From: Amycolatopsis thermoflava N1165
GTDB taxonomy: Bacteria > Actinomycetota > Actinomycetes > Mycobacteriales > Pseudonocardiaceae
Reading direction: 5' to 3'
Length of the DNA: 64,000 bases
Assembly: GCF_000473265.1 (NCBI RefSeq)
Contig: NZ_KI421511.1
Location: 6,961,909 to 7,025,908 of the forward strand
Part shown: positions 18,814 through 30,907 of the stretch, one piece after another
How positions within the stretch are numbered: position 1 is the first letter of the stretch
How the letters are laid out: each line of letters begins with the position of its first letter
Notes under the pieces: generated by a model
Told to the model about the DNA's origin: nothing
What the model saw: only the letters and a program-made list of their open reading frames with translations
Database searches by the model: none
Made by a program: the position numbers and the translations under genes

Positions 18814-19650
18814 GTGCGTTCCACAAGCAACCCAGCGTTCCGCAACCTGCCCACCGGCAGTGCGGGATACGGCTCCTACGGGCCGAACGTAGGCTTCAAC
18901 CAGCCCCAGGGCATGCCCGGCTACGGCATGCCGTCGGGGTACGGCGCGCAGCAGGCGCCGGCGACCGAACGCCCCATGACGGTCGACGACGTCGTCATCA
19001 AGACCGGCGCGAGCCTCGGCACCGCACTGGTCACCGGTGTGATCGCGGCGATCTGGGCCCACACCCAGGCCGACGCGCAGGCGCTCGGCCCGGTGCTCGG
19101 GCTGATGCTCGGCAGCATGGTCGTCGGCCTGGTGCTGTCGCTGATCATGATCTTCCGGCAGAAGCCGAGCGGCCCGATGACGCTGCTGTACTCGGCCGCC
19201 GAGGGTGTATTCCTCGGTGCGATCACCGGGCTCTTCGAGTTCATCTACCCGGGCATCGCGCTGCAGGCGATCCTGGGCACGGCGGGTGTCTTCGTCGCGA
19301 TGCTGGTGGTCTACAAGACCGGCGCCGTGAAGGTCACGCCGAAGCTCACGAAGTGGATCATCGGCGCCACCGCCGGTGTCGCGATCCTCATGCTCGCCAA
19401 CCTCGTGCTCGGCCTGTTCGGCGTGAACATGGGCCTGCGGGACGGCGGCGCGCTCGCGATCATCTTCAGCCTGGTCGTGATCGGCGTCGCGGCGTTCAAC
19501 TTCCTGCTCGACTTCGACATGGCGGACCAGATGATCCGCCAGGGCATGCCGGCCAAGTGGGCGTGGTTCGCCGCGTTCGGCCTGATGACCACCCTGGTCT
19601 GGCTCTACCTGGAGATCCTCCGCCTCCTGTCGTACCTGCAGAACGACTAG
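18814..19650 (+). CDS. Bax-inhibitor-1/YccA family membrane protein
   Basis: A 278-residue integral membrane protein with a Gly/Tyr/Pro-rich cytosolic N-terminus (residues 1-55) and seven hydrophobic segments from about residue 68 onward. The family features include the first helix with TGVIAAIWAH and the last helices AFNFLLDFDMADQMIR and WAWFAAFGLMTTLVWLYLEILRLLSYL. The GTG at 18814 is selected because AGGAGG lies five bases upstream. Bacterial members are pH-sensitive calcium-leak channels; a physiological role here is not established. A hairpin terminator follows. Confidence 0.93.
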   Translation: MRSTSNPAFRNLPTGSAGYGSYGPNVGFNQPQGMPGYGMPSGYGAQQAPATERPMTVDDVVIKTGASLGTALVTGVIAAIWAHTQADAQALGPVLGLMLGSMVVGLVLSLIMIFRQKPSGPMTLLYSAAEGVFLGAITGLFEFIYPGIALQAILGTAGVFVAMLVVYKTGAVKVTPKLTKWIIGATAGVAILMLANLVLGLFGVNMGLRDGGALAIIFSLVVIGVAAFNFLLDFDMADQMIRQGMPAKWAWFAAFGLMTTLVWLYLEILRLLSYLQND

Positions 19651-19666
19651 CGCCTCGGTCGAACAT

Positions 19667-19703
19667 CAGAAGGACACTCGGTTACCAACCAGGTGTCCTT
19701 CTG
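19667..19703 (+). terminator. Hairpin after the Bax-inhibitor gene
   Basis: CAGAAGGACAC and GTGTCCTTCTG form a perfect 11-bp stem around a 15-base loop, 17 bases past the stop. Only a weak T-rich tail (TTATG) follows. Confidence 0.7.
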
Positions 19704-19800
19704 TTATGTGCTCACCCTTTCGGTGGCCCGGTGATCGTCTCGTTGACTACGCAGTGTTGGATACGAGGACTCCTGTCCAGTTCACACTTGTGAGGTTCGC

Positions 19801-20568
19801 GTGAGCGTCCCCCCACCGCCGGCTGCGCCTGGAGGGCAGCCGGCGCCCTTCGGCAACCAGCCGCCCGCCGGCAACCAGGGCGCTCCCGGCGCATTCGGCC
19901 AGCCGGGCCAGCCCGGTCAGCCGGGCCAGTTCGGGCAGCCCGCCGGCGCCCCGCCGGCCTTCCCGCCGCCGGGTCAGCCCGGTCAGCCCGGCTCGTTCGG
20001 GCCCCCGCCGGGGCAGCCGTTCGGCCCGCCGCCCGGCCAGCCCGCCAAGAAGAGCAAGCTCACCTGGCTGCGGATCGTCCTGCCGATCGTCGTGGTGGTC
20101 GGTGTCGGCATCGCCGCGATCATCAACTTCGTCGGGTCCCCGGCATCGGCCGCGGTCGGCGACTGCCTGCAGATCACCGAGTTCAAGACCAACGGCGACG
20201 AGCCGACGAAGAAGGACTGCGGCGACCAGAACGCGAACGTCAAGATCGCGGTCAAGCTGGACAACGCGTCCGACAGCTGCCCGACCGGTGACTACGACGA
20301 GTACAGCGTCAGCGGCCGCGGCGACTACAAGCTCTGCCTGATGATCAACGCGCACGACGGCGACTGCTTCGCCAACGTGACGTCCTCGACCGACGGCTAC
20401 AAGCGGGTCCCCTGCACCGACCCGACGGCCGAGATCGAGTTCCTCAAGGTCGTCACCGGCCAGGCCGACGAGGCCGCCTGTGAGGGTCTCGAGATCGACG
20501 GCGCGGTCACCTACTCCGAGCCCGCCACCACCATGTGCGCGGTCGCGAAGAACGGCGCCAGCGCCTGA
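19801..20568 (+). CDS. Membrane-anchored protein with Pro/Gln-rich N-terminus
   Basis: A 255-residue protein of unknown function. Residues 1-82 are GQPGQ/PPPG repeats and probably disordered in the cytosol. Residues about 88-110 are a single membrane helix ([23 protein letters not shown]). Residues 115-255 form an extracellular domain with about eight cysteines ([60 protein letters not shown]), probably disulfide-bonded. The layout matches the LppU-like anchored domain family seen in many actinomycetes next to paralogous copies. It ends 13 bases before a strong bidirectional terminator. Confidence 0.8.
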   Translation: MSVPPPPAAPGGQPAPFGNQPPAGNQGAPGAFGQPGQPGQPGQFGQPAGAPPAFPPPGQPGQPGSFGPPPGQPFGPPPGQPAKKSKLTWLRIVLPIVVVVGVGIAAIINFVGSPASAAVGDCLQITEFKTNGDEPTKKDCGDQNANVKIAVKLDNASDSCPTGDYDEYSVSGRGDYKLCLMINAHDGDCFANVTSSTDGYKRVPCTDPTAEIEFLKVVTGQADEAACEGLEIDGAVTYSEPATTMCAVAKNGASA

Positions 20569-20581
20569 TCCACGCACCCGA

Positions 20582-20614
20582 AAAAGGGGCCCGGCACGCA
20601 GCCGGGCCCCTTTT
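20582..20614. terminator. Bidirectional intrinsic terminator
   Basis: AAAAGGGGCCCGGC and GCCGGGCCCCTTTT form a perfect stem with an ACGCA loop. It has a T-run on both strands and therefore serves both the plus-strand anchored protein and the convergent thiolase gene. Confidence 0.93.
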
Positions 20615-20625
20615 CGCGTGCGGGG

Positions 20626-21846
20626 TCAGCTCAGCCGCTCGATGACCATCGCCATGCCCTGGCCGCCGCCGACGCACATCGTCTCCAGGCCCCACTGCTT
20701 GTCGTGGTGCTGCAGCGAGTTGATCAGCGTCGAGGTGATGCGGGCGCCGGTCATGCCGAACGGGTGGCCGACGGCGATCGCACCGCCGTTGACGTTCAGC
20801 CGCTCGATGTCGATGCCCAGGTCCTTGTAGGACGGGATGACCTGCGCGGCGAACGCCTCGTTGATCTCGACCAGGTCGATGTCGCCGATGGACATCCCGG
20901 CGCGGGCGAGCGCGCGCTGCGACGCCTCGACCGGGCCGTAGCCCATGATCTCCGGCGACAGACCGGACACGCCGGTCGACACGACCCGCGCCAGCGGCGT
21001 GATGCCGAGCTGCTTCGCCTTGGTGTCGGACATGATCACCAGCGCGGCGGCGCCGTCGTTGAGCGGGCAGCAGTTGCCCGCGGTGACCCGGCCGTCGGGG
21101 CGGAACACCGGCTTCAGGCCGGACACGCCCTCGATCGTCACGCCGGCGCGCGGACCGTCGTCCTTCGACACGACCGTGCCGTCGGGCAGGGTCACCGGCG
21201 TGATGTCCTTGGCCCAGAACCCGTCCGCGATGGCCTTCTCCGCCAGGTTCTGCGACCGCACGCCGAACTCGTCCATCTCCTCGCGGGAGACGTTCTTCAG
21301 GCGGGCGAGGTTCTCCGCGGTCTGGCCCATCGCGATGTAGACGTCGGGCAGCTGCCCATTCTCGCGCGGGTCCACCCAGGTGTCGCTGCCCTCGGCCGCG
21401 ACCTTGGCGGTGCGGGCCTCGGCGTCGGCGAACAGCGGGTTGTGCGTGTCGGGCCAGGAGTCCGAGCTGCCCTTCGCGAACCGCGACACCGTCTCCACCC
21501 CGGCGGAGATGAACACGTCACCTTCGCCCGCCTTGATCGCGTGCAGCGCCATCCGGGTGGTCTGCAGGCTGGAGGAGCAGTAGCGGGTGATGGTGCAGCC
21601 GGGCAGGTGGTCGTAGCCGAGCTGGACCGCGACGGCGCGGCCCATGTTGAAGCCCGACTCGCCGCCGGGCAGGCCGCAGCCGAGCATGAGGTCGTCGATG
21701 TCCTTCGGGTCCAGCTGCGGCACCTTGTCCAGCGCGGCGCGGACCATCTGCGCGGCCAGGTCGTCCGGCCGCATGCTCACCAGCGAGCCCTTCCCGGCGC
21801 GGCCGATGGGCGAACGCGCCGCGGAGACGATGACGGCTTCAGGCAT
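20626..21846 (-). CDS. Acetyl-CoA acetyltransferase (thiolase)
   Basis: A 406-residue type-II thiolase that condenses or cleaves acyl-CoA. The acylated cysteine is in RYCSSSLQT (Cys90). The catalytic His is in [16 protein letters not shown], and the second cysteine in [11 protein letters not shown] at the end. It corresponds in position to M. tuberculosis fadA3 (Rv1074c), two genes from cbs there as here, and probably works in beta-oxidation or acetoacetyl-CoA formation. A palindrome lies about 26 bases before the start codon, which suggests control by a TetR-type lipid regulator. Convergent with the upstream anchored-protein gene across the shared terminator. Confidence 0.95.
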   Translation of the reverse strand: MPEAVIVSAARSPIGRAGKGSLVSMRPDDLAAQMVRAALDKVPQLDPKDIDDLMLGCGLPGGESGFNMGRAVAVQLGYDHLPGCTITRYCSSSLQTTRMALHAIKAGEGDVFISAGVETVSRFAKGSSDSWPDTHNPLFADAEARTAKVAAEGSDTWVDPRENGQLPDVYIAMGQTAENLARLKNVSREEMDEFGVRSQNLAEKAIADGFWAKDITPVTLPDGTVVSKDDGPRAGVTIEGVSGLKPVFRPDGRVTAGNCCPLNDGAAALVIMSDTKAKQLGITPLARVVSTGVSGLSPEIMGYGPVEASQRALARAGMSIGDIDLVEINEAFAAQVIPSYKDLGIDIERLNVNGGAIAVGHPFGMTGARITSTLINSLQHHDKQWGLETMCVGGGQGMAMVIERLS

Positions 21847-21871
21847 GGCTTGACACTCCTTCGGGTCGGAC

Positions 21872-21885
21872 TAAGCGCGTGCTTA
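21872..21885. promoter_or_regulatory. Operator-like palindrome upstream of the thiolase gene
   Basis: TAAGC-GCGT-GCTTA, 26 bases before the thiolase start. Short TAAGC/GCTTA palindromes are typical TetR-family operators of fatty-acid genes, but the regulator is not in the window. Confidence 0.5.
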
Positions 21886-22000
21886 CCTACATCCTGCACC
21901 TTGGGAGCGCGCGGTCAAACCCCTACGCGACCAGTACCACTCCGGGAACTGCTTGTGCCCGTCGATTGATCCTGGCCGCTGCCCAGGTCAGCCGCATGTC

Positions 22001-22045
22001 GAGCGTTCGCCCTCGTGCTGAAAAAATTCACCAGGGCGAACGCTC
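22001..22045. terminator. 13-bp stem hairpin between the thiolase and small secreted protein genes
   Basis: GAGCGTTCGCCCT and AGGGCGAACGCTC pair perfectly around a 19-base loop containing a run of six A. It starts 35 bases downstream of the small secreted protein gene (minus strand) and probably terminates its mRNA. Confidence 0.6.
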
Positions 22046-22079
22046 TGGGGTGATGTGCCTCCTGGCTCAGATGGCCGCG

Positions 22080-22343
22080 CTAATTGTATCCGAGGTACAG
22101 CTGCCAGACTCCGCCCTCTTGATACCAAAGGCATTCATAAGTGTCGGCATCGCCGAAGCTGGAGCTGACGACCCCTTGACTGACACAAGCGTTGTAGTCG
22201 GTGTAATCTTTATACCATACCCAATTCGTCTGAATTCTGGCCACATCACCGTAGCTGGTGGTTGAGGCCTGGGCGGCAGGTGTGCCAATTGTCAGCAGCG
22301 ACGCCGCCGCCAGTGTTGCGAACGCTAGGGTCTTGCGAATCAT
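22080..22343 (-). CDS. Small secreted protein of unusually low G+C
   Basis: An 87-residue exported protein of unknown function. A classic signal peptide covers residues 1-26 (MIRKTLAFATLAAASLLTIG, ending AAQAS). The mature 60 residues are rich in Tyr, Trp and Asp, with two cysteines (NACVSQG, TYECLWY) that can form one disulfide. The codons GGATAC, TTTATA and AATTGG are unlike the neighbours, and the gene is close to half A+T in a genome of about 70% G+C. GGGGAGG lies six bases before the ATG. It is preceded by a perfect hairpin and is likely an acquired gene. Confidence 0.8.
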   Translation of the reverse strand: MIRKTLAFATLAAASLLTIGTPAAQASTTSYGDVARIQTNWVWYKDYTDYNACVSQGVVSSSFGDADTYECLWYQEGGVWQLYLGYN

Positions 22344-22368
22344 CTGTAATCCTCCCCAGATTTGCGCT

Positions 22369-22395
22369 TCGACAATAGGTTTACTATTGTCGAAT
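22369..22395. promoter_or_regulatory. Perfect 11-bp inverted repeat upstream of the small secreted protein
   Basis: TTCGACAATAG and CTATTGTCGAA flank the loop GTTTA. The repeat ends 26 bases before the ATG on the minus strand. It could be an operator or an mRNA stem in the 5' leader. The bases are A/T-rich, like the gene. Confidence 0.6.
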
Positions 22396-22496
22396 GTCGG
22401 TCGGTAGATCCAAATGGGTGACTAGGCGCGATTTCGGAAGTTGCCGTTTGAGATATGGGTGCCGTCGGTGTTGGTCGACCGTCTAGGCTGACACGC

Positions 22497-23867
22497 GTGG
22501 ACTACGTCGAGCACATCGTTGACCTCGTGGGCAACACCCCGCTGGTCAAGCTGAACTCCCTCACCGAGGGCCTGGCGCCGCTCGTGCTGGCGAAGGTGGA
22601 GTACTTCAACCCGGGCGGCAGCGTGAAGGACCGCATCGCGCTGCGGATGGTCGAAGCCGCCGAAGCCTCCGGCGAGCTCAAGCCCGGCGGCACCATCGTG
22701 GAGCCGACCTCCGGCAACACCGGCGTCGGCCTGGCGATGGTCGCCCAGCGCAAGGGCTACCAGTGCGTCTTCGTCTGCCCGGACAAGGTGAGCGAGGACA
22801 AGCGCAACGTGCTGAAGGCCTACGGCGCCCGCGTCGTGGTGTGCCCGACCGCCGTCCCGCCCGAGCACCCGGACTCCTACTACTCCGTCTCCGACCGGCT
22901 GGTGCAGGAGATCGAGGGTGCCTGGAAGCCCAACCAGTACGCCAACCAGCAGAACCCGGAGAGCCACTACCACTCGACCGGCCCCGAGATCTGGCAGCAG
23001 ACCGACGGGAAGATCACCCACTTCGTCGCCGGCGTGGGCACCGGCGGCACGATCTCCGGCACCGGCCGCTACCTGAAGGAAGCCTCCCAGGGCCGCGTCA
23101 AGGTCGTCGGCGCCGACCCGGAGGGCTCGGTCTACTCCGGCGGCACCGGGCGGCCCTACCTGGTCGAAGGCGTCGGCGAGGACTTCTGGCCGGACACCTA
23201 CGACCGTGGCATCGCCGACGAGATCATCGCCATCTCCGACGCCGAGTCCTTCGCCGTCACCCGCCGCCTCGCGCTCGAGGAGGGCCTGCTGGTCGGCGGC
23301 TCGTGCGGAATGGCCGTCGCGGCCGCGCTCAAGCTCGCGGAGCGGCTCGGCCCGGACGACGTCATCGTGGTGCTCCTGCCCGACGGCGGCCGCGGCTACC
23401 TGGGCAAGGTCTTCAACGACCAGTGGATGGCAGGCTACGGCTTCCTGCCGCCGGACTCCTCCGGCGCCACGGTCGGCGACGTGCTGCGCGCCAAGACCGG
23501 ATCGCTGCCCGACCTGGTCCACACCCACCCGAACGAGACGGTCGCCGAGGCCGTCGCGATCCTGTCCGAGTTCGACGTCAGCCAGATGCCGGTGGTCAGC
23601 GCCGAGCCGCCGGTGATGGCCGCCGAGGTGGTCGGCGCCGTCAACGAGCGGGAGCTGTTGGAGGCCCTGTTCACCGGGAAGGCCCAGCTCGCCGACCGGC
23701 TGGACAAGCACATGTCGCCGCCGCTGCCGACGATCGGCGCCAGCGAGGGCGTCGGCGCGGCGATGAAGGCCCTGTCCAACGCGGACGGCGCGCTCGTGCT
23801 GGTCGACGGCAAGCCCGCCGGCGTGCTCACCCGGCACGACCTGCTGGGCTACCTCGCCGGACGGTGA
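22497..23867 (+). CDS. cbs: Cystathionine beta-synthase
   Basis: A 456-residue PLP enzyme that condenses serine (or O-acetylserine) with homocysteine to cystathionine. The PLP lysine is Lys44 in [20 protein letters not shown] binds the cofactor phosphate, and GTGGTISG and GGSCGMA are also diagnostic. Residues about 335-456 hold two CBS domains ([46 protein letters not shown]) that may bind an adenosyl ligand. The GTG at 22497 lies seven bases after TAGGCT (22484-22489), so transcription likely starts at the start codon without a leader. It corresponds to Rv1077; metB follows three genes later. Confidence 0.96.
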   Translation: MDYVEHIVDLVGNTPLVKLNSLTEGLAPLVLAKVEYFNPGGSVKDRIALRMVEAAEASGELKPGGTIVEPTSGNTGVGLAMVAQRKGYQCVFVCPDKVSEDKRNVLKAYGARVVVCPTAVPPEHPDSYYSVSDRLVQEIEGAWKPNQYANQQNPESHYHSTGPEIWQQTDGKITHFVAGVGTGGTISGTGRYLKEASQGRVKVVGADPEGSVYSGGTGRPYLVEGVGEDFWPDTYDRGIADEIIAISDAESFAVTRRLALEEGLLVGGSCGMAVAAALKLAERLGPDDVIVVLLPDGGRGYLGKVFNDQWMAGYGFLPPDSSGATVGDVLRAKTGSLPDLVHTHPNETVAEAVAILSEFDVSQMPVVSAEPPVMAAEVVGAVNERELLEALFTGKAQLADRLDKHMSPPLPTIGASEGVGAAMKALSNADGALVLVDGKPAGVLTRHDLLGYLAGR

Positions 23868-23994
23868 ACCAGACTTCATCGCGCGGAACCGTCGGGGCGT
23901 TACGAGCGTCTATGACCGGTATCCGATAGCGTGTGGCCACCCGGATCAACGTGAATACGCACTGTCAGTCCTCTCGAGGGGGTTCAAGACCCAC

Positions 23995-25335
23995 ATGAGC
24001 GCTCCGCAGCCGCCCAACCAGCCTTGGGGTGGCGGTCAGCCGCCTCAGGGCCCGCCGAGCGGTCCCCAGCAGCAGCAAGACAACCCGTTCGGCTCGTCGG
24101 AGCCGACCCAGGTCGTGCAGCCCGGCCAGTCGCAGCCGTCCGAGGGCGGCTCGTTCGGCGAGACCGCGGAGCCGACCCAGGTGGTCCAGCCGGGTGGGGA
24201 CCCGAACGCCACGCAGAAGGTCAACCCGGGTGAGCAGCCGGGCGCGGAGTCCACGCAGCTGGTGCCCCCGGGCTCCCAGCCGCCGGCCATCCCGTACTCG
24301 CCGCCGCCGAGCGCCGCGGACAACCCCAGTGCGGTGAATCCCCAGCAGGGCTTCGGACAGCAGGGCTTCGGCCAGCAGCAGCCCGGTTTCGGGCAGCAGC
24401 AGCCGGGCCCGTACGGCCAGCCGCCGCAGGGCTACGGCCCGCCGTCGGGTGGGTTCGGCCAGCCGCAGGGCTTCGGCGCTCCGGGCTACCCCCAGCAGGG
24501 CGGTGGCGCCGGTGGGGGCAACAACCAGCTCTTCGGGTGGATCGCGGCTGGTGTGCTGATCATTCTGGGTCTGCTGACCGCCATCCTGACGATCACCCTG
24601 TGGGCTGAGAGTTCGGATCCCTGCAGCGGTTACGAGGGCAGCCTGGCCGATGCCTGCCGGGAGTACGCGGGCGACAGCTCGGTTCCCGGGGCGGCGGTCT
24701 TCTACTTCATCATGATGATCCTCGGCGGGGTGGTCGCCGCTGCAGCCGGCGTGCTCATCATCCTGAAGCAGACGAAGTTCGCGCACATCGTCGCGGCTGC
24801 CGGCGGCTTCCTCCTGGTTCTGTTTGCTGTGATCTTCGGTGCGCAGTACACCTTCGACCTTGGTCGCATCATCACGAACCTGATCCTGGGCATCGTCATT
24901 CTGGCGATCGGCGCCCTCGGGTTCTTCCCGCAGACCAAGCAGTTCGTCGGTCTCGGCGAGGGTGGCGGTCAGCAGGGCGGCCCGGGTGGCTTCGGCGGTC
25001 CCGGCGGCTTCGGTGGACCGCAGAGCGGTGGCTTCCCGCAGCCGGGTCAGCCCGGTCAGTTCGGGCAGCCCCACGGCCAGCCCCAGCACGGCCAGGCACA
25101 GTACGGCCAGCCCGGTGGGCCGAACCCGCAGAGCGGTGGCTTCCCGCAGCCCGGCCAGCCCGGTCAGTACGGTCAGCCGCAGCAGCAGCCCGGTTACGGT
25201 CAGCCCGGCCAGTACGGGCAGCAGCCCGGCTACGGCCAGCCGGGCCAGTACGGCCAGCAGCCGGGTCAGTACGGCCAGCCGCCGCAGCAGCCCGGCCAGT
25301 ACGGCCAGCCCGGTCAGCCGCCCCAGCAGTGGTGA
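23995..25335 (+). CDS. Tetraspan membrane protein with TQxV motifs and GQPGQYGQ tail
   Basis: A 446-residue membrane protein of unknown function. Residues 1-175 are disordered and carry four TQxV motifs (Thr38 and Thr61 in EPTQVVQPG, Thr73 in ATQKVNPG, Thr87 in STQLVPPG). Four membrane helices lie between about 178 and 320 ([75 protein letters not shown]), with two cysteines in the first outer loop (SDPCSGY, ADACREY). The last 120 residues are GQPGQYGQQ repeats. It occupies the slot of the proline-rich antigen gene Rv1078 between cbs and metB, although I see no domain in common. A strong terminator follows. Confidence 0.8.
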   Translation: MSAPQPPNQPWGGGQPPQGPPSGPQQQQDNPFGSSEPTQVVQPGQSQPSEGGSFGETAEPTQVVQPGGDPNATQKVNPGEQPGAESTQLVPPGSQPPAIPYSPPPSAADNPSAVNPQQGFGQQGFGQQQPGFGQQQPGPYGQPPQGYGPPSGGFGQPQGFGAPGYPQQGGGAGGGNNQLFGWIAAGVLIILGLLTAILTITLWAESSDPCSGYEGSLADACREYAGDSSVPGAAVFYFIMMILGGVVAAAAGVLIILKQTKFAHIVAAAGGFLLVLFAVIFGAQYTFDLGRIITNLILGIVILAIGALGFFPQTKQFVGLGEGGGQQGGPGGFGGPGGFGGPQSGGFPQPGQPGQFGQPHGQPQHGQAQYGQPGGPNPQSGGFPQPGQPGQYGQPQQQPGYGQPGQYGQQPGYGQPGQYGQQPGQYGQPPQQPGQYGQPGQPPQQW

Positions 25336-25349
25336 CCAGCTGATCTGAC

Positions 25350-25388
25350 GACGATGCCCCCGGCGCGTGCCGGGGGCATCGTCTTTTT
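25350..25388 (+). terminator. Canonical intrinsic terminator
   Basis: GACGATGCCCCCGGC and GCCGGGGGCATCGTC form a perfect 15-bp stem around GCGT and are followed by five T. It lies 14 bases after the stop of the TQxV protein gene. Confidence 0.97.
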
Positions 25389-25460
25389 CCCAGTTGATGT
25401 CCGTGCGCCGGGAACGCGGCTAGGGTGAGCGCCGGAACGGACCGATCCCCCGGGGGCGCT

Positions 25461-25925
25461 GTGACGAGTCGAAACGGCCACGAGCCGCGCCCCAGCGGGA
25501 CCACCGCGATCCTCGCCGGCCTGCTCGGGCTGGTGCTGGCCGGCCTGCTGGGCTACCTGCCGTTGAAGTTCTTCGTCGACTACGGCTTCGCCGGCATGGA
25601 CGGCAAGGTGCGTGGCGTCCTCGGCGTCTACTCGGCCGCCGCGCTGGTCCTGCTCGCCGGCGCGCTGACCACGTTCTTCCGCGCGGTCGCCGGTGCGGTG
25701 TTGCTGCTGGTCGGCGGGCTGCTCGCGGTCGCCGCGGTGATCTGCGAACCGGTCCTGCTCTACCCCGGCTACTTCGGGGACTTCTTCGCCGCCATGTTCC
25801 GCTTCGCCCCCGACGACGCGTTCGTGCGCGTCGGCGCGGTGGTCGGCGGCCCGCTCGTGTTCGTCCTCGCGGTGCTTCCCTGGACCTTCCGGTACCTGCG
25901 GCACCGCCCGGCTGGTAGTTGGTAG
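25461..25925 (+). CDS. Small four-helix membrane protein
   Basis: A 154-residue integral membrane protein of unknown function. Hydrophobic segments are TAILAGLLGLVLAGLLGYLPL, VYSAAALVLLAGALTTFF, VAGAVLLLVGGLLAVAAVICE and VGAVVGGPLVFVLAVLPW. The GTG at 25461 (VTSRNGHEPRP) is preferred because GGGGGC lies before it and a TAGGGT -10-like hexamer lies near 25421; a GTG at 25425 would add 12 residues. It overlaps the next gene by one base (TAGTG), so the two membrane proteins are likely translated together. Confidence 0.7.
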   Translation: MTSRNGHEPRPSGTTAILAGLLGLVLAGLLGYLPLKFFVDYGFAGMDGKVRGVLGVYSAAALVLLAGALTTFFRAVAGAVLLLVGGLLAVAAVICEPVLLYPGYFGDFFAAMFRFAPDDAFVRVGAVVGGPLVFVLAVLPWTFRYLRHRPAGSW

Positions 25926-26380
25926 TGGTGACCTTTCCGTCCCAATCCGAAGCGGCCGCGGCATCCCGCGGCGGCGGCGCCGGCATCACGGCGGCCGTTC
26001 TGGCCCTGCTCGGCGGCCTGTTCCACCTGGTCGGCGTCGCCGGTGGCGCGGTGCTGCTCGCCGGCGACGGCGACCTCGGGCGCAGCCTCCTGACGTTCGC
26101 CACGCACCTGGTGCTCGCCGCGGCCCTCATCACCGGCGGGGTCGGGCTCGTGCTGGCCAAGGAGTTCGGCCGCGTCGCGACGATCATCGGCGCGGCCGCG
26201 GCGCTCTTCGTGTACCTGCTGGTGCTGGTGCTCGGCGCGTTCGGGGTGTACTTCCTCGGCCTCCTCGACGGTGACGTGCCGCTCGGCTACGTCGGCGTGC
26301 TGTGCGTGCCCGCGATCGGCACGCTGGTGCTGGCGTGCCTGCCGCCGACCGGACGATGGGTGACCCAGGGCTGGTCGTAG
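25925..26380 (+). CDS. Small membrane protein paired with the preceding gene
   Basis: A 151-residue membrane protein of unknown function, with about four helices (GITAAVLALLGGLFHLVGVAGGAVLL, LLTFATHLVLAAALITGGVGLVL, VATIIGAAAALFVYLLVLVLGAFGVYFLGLL, LCVPAIGTLVLACLPP). It begins at GTG 25925 or the adjacent GTG at 25928, overlapping the upstream stop. Its length and helix spacing resemble the preceding gene product, so the pair may be paralogous. Its TAG stop is part of the TAGGCT that looks like the metB -10 element. Confidence 0.7.
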   Translation: MVTFPSQSEAAAASRGGGAGITAAVLALLGGLFHLVGVAGGAVLLAGDGDLGRSLLTFATHLVLAAALITGGVGLVLAKEFGRVATIIGAAAALFVYLLVLVLGAFGVYFLGLLDGDVPLGYVGVLCVPAIGTLVLACLPPTGRWVTQGWS

Positions 26381-26389
26381 GCTGGGGAA

Positions 26390-27547
26390 ATGACGCACGA
26401 CCTTTCCCGCTCCGGCTTCGAGACGCGCGCCATCCACGCAGGTCAGGAGCCTGACCCGCGGACAGGTGCGGTCATCGTGCCCATCTACCAGACCTCCACC
26501 TACGCGCAGGACGGCGTCGGGGGCACCCGCGAGGGTGACTACGAGTACTCCCGCACCGCGAACCCGACGCGCACCGCACTGGAGCAGGCCCTGGCCTCGC
26601 TCGAGGGCGCGCGGCACGGCCTGGCGTTCGCCTCCGGCATGGCCGCCACCGACGCGGTCCTGCGCACCGTGCTGCGCCCCGGCGACCACCTGGTCCTGGG
26701 CAACGACGCCTACGGCGGCACCTTCCGGCTGATCGACAAGGTGCTGAAGCTCTGGGGCGTCGAATACGGCGTCGCGGACCTGGCGAACCCGGACGAGGTC
26801 CGTGCCGCGATCCGTCCCGAAACCAAGCTGATCTGGTGCGAGACGCCGTCCAACCCGCTGCTCGGCATCGCCGACCTCGCGGTGCTGGCGGAAATCGCCC
26901 ACGGCGCCGGTGCCCGCCTCGTCGTCGACAACACGTTCGCGACGCCGTACCTGCAGACGCCGCTGGCGCTGGGCGCCGACATCGTCGTGCACTCGACCAC
27001 CAAGTACCTCGGCGGCCACTCCGACGTCGTCGGCGGCGCCGTGCTGACCAGCGAGGACGAGCTGCGCGACCAGCTGTTCTTCCTGCGCAACTCGGCGGGC
27101 GCGGTGCCCGGCCCGTTCGACGCCTGGCTCACCCTGCGCGGGCTCAAGACCCTCGCCGTCCGGATGGACCGGCACTGCGACAACGCGGAGCAGATCGCCG
27201 AGATGCTGTCGGCGCACCCGAAGGTCGCCGAGGTCTACTACCCGGGCCTGCCCGGGCACGACGGCCACGAGGTGGCGGCCAAGCAGATGCGCCGCTTCGG
27301 CGGCATGATCTCGTTCCGCCACGCCGACGGCAGGCCGGCCGCGCTGGACACCGCGGCGCGCACCGAGCTGTTCATCCTGGCCGAGTCGCTCGGCGGCATC
27401 GAATCGCTGATCGAGCACCCGGGCCAGATGACGCACGCGAGCGTGGCCGGCTCGATGCTCCAGGTGCCCGACGACCTGCTGCGGCTGTCCGTCGGCATCG
27501 AGGACGTCCGCGACCTGAGCGACGACCTGCGCGCTGCGCTGGGCTGA
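26390..27547 (+). CDS. metB: Cystathionine gamma-synthase
   Basis: A 385-residue PLP enzyme of the Cys/Met metabolism family. It joins an O-acyl-homoserine to cysteine to make cystathionine, and may also act as gamma-lyase. YEYSRTANPTR and GLAFASGMAAT are family motifs. The PLP lysine is in HSTTKYLGGHSDVVGG (near residue 204), and ESLGGIESLIEHP and HASVAGS occur near the end. TAGGCT at 26378-26383, six bases before the ATG, suggests a leaderless mRNA starting over the previous gene's stop codon. It corresponds in position to Rv1079 and, with cbs, connects cysteine and homocysteine pools. Confidence 0.96.
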   Translation: MTHDLSRSGFETRAIHAGQEPDPRTGAVIVPIYQTSTYAQDGVGGTREGDYEYSRTANPTRTALEQALASLEGARHGLAFASGMAATDAVLRTVLRPGDHLVLGNDAYGGTFRLIDKVLKLWGVEYGVADLANPDEVRAAIRPETKLIWCETPSNPLLGIADLAVLAEIAHGAGARLVVDNTFATPYLQTPLALGADIVVHSTTKYLGGHSDVVGGAVLTSEDELRDQLFFLRNSAGAVPGPFDAWLTLRGLKTLAVRMDRHCDNAEQIAEMLSAHPKVAEVYYPGLPGHDGHEVAAKQMRRFGGMISFRHADGRPAALDTAARTELFILAESLGGIESLIEHPGQMTHASVAGSMLQVPDDLLRLSVGIEDVRDLSDDLRAALG

Positions 27548-27556
27548 GAGGCGACG

Positions 27557-27584
27557 GCGGGGGAGCGTCGCGGCGCTTCCCCGC
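27557..27584. terminator. Hairpin between metB and a convergent small gene
   Basis: GCGGGGGAGCG and CGCTTCCCCGC pair over 11 bp (one G-U) around TCGCGG. It lies between two convergent stops and can serve both. Confidence 0.7.
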
Positions 27585-27588
27585 TCGG

Positions 27589-27870
27589 TCAGGGCCGGTA
27601 GTTGTTCAGCTCGGCCGTCTTGGCGTCGCCGGTGGTGGTGCCGGTGCGGATGCCCTCCAGGTCGGAGCCGTTCACGCACCCGCCGACCAGCTCGACGTAG
27701 TTGTCGTGCCGGATGTACTGGGCCGGGTCGCCGCAGTTGGCCTTGTCGACCGTGTAGACCGCCGCGCCGGTGAGGGCCAGGGCGGACGTGACGCCCGCGA
27801 CCAACGGCAGCAGGCCGGCCGCACGCGTGGCGCGGCGGACCCGTCCGCCCGTTTCACCCCGTGCTGGCAT
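27589..27870 (-). CDS. Small single-pass or secreted hypothetical protein
   Basis: A 93-residue protein of unknown function. Basic residues 1-18 precede a hydrophobic segment (LLPLVAGVTSALALTGAAVYTV). The remaining 45 residues are outside, with two cysteines (KANCGDPAQY, VGGCVNGSDL) that can form a disulfide loop. It is divergent from ilvA with a 65-base gap and shares a terminator with metB. Confidence 0.6.
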   Translation of the reverse strand: MPARGETGGRVRRATRAAGLLPLVAGVTSALALTGAAVYTVDKANCGDPAQYIRHDNYVELVGGCVNGSDLEGIRTGTTTGDAKTAELNNYRP

Positions 27871-27935
27871 GGCTACTCCCGATTCGCCGTACTGACCGGC
27901 TCCCAGGGTACCGAAACCCGTGAGGTGCGAGTGGC

Positions 27936-30885
<2,950 letters not shown>

Positions 30886-30907
<22 letters not shown>

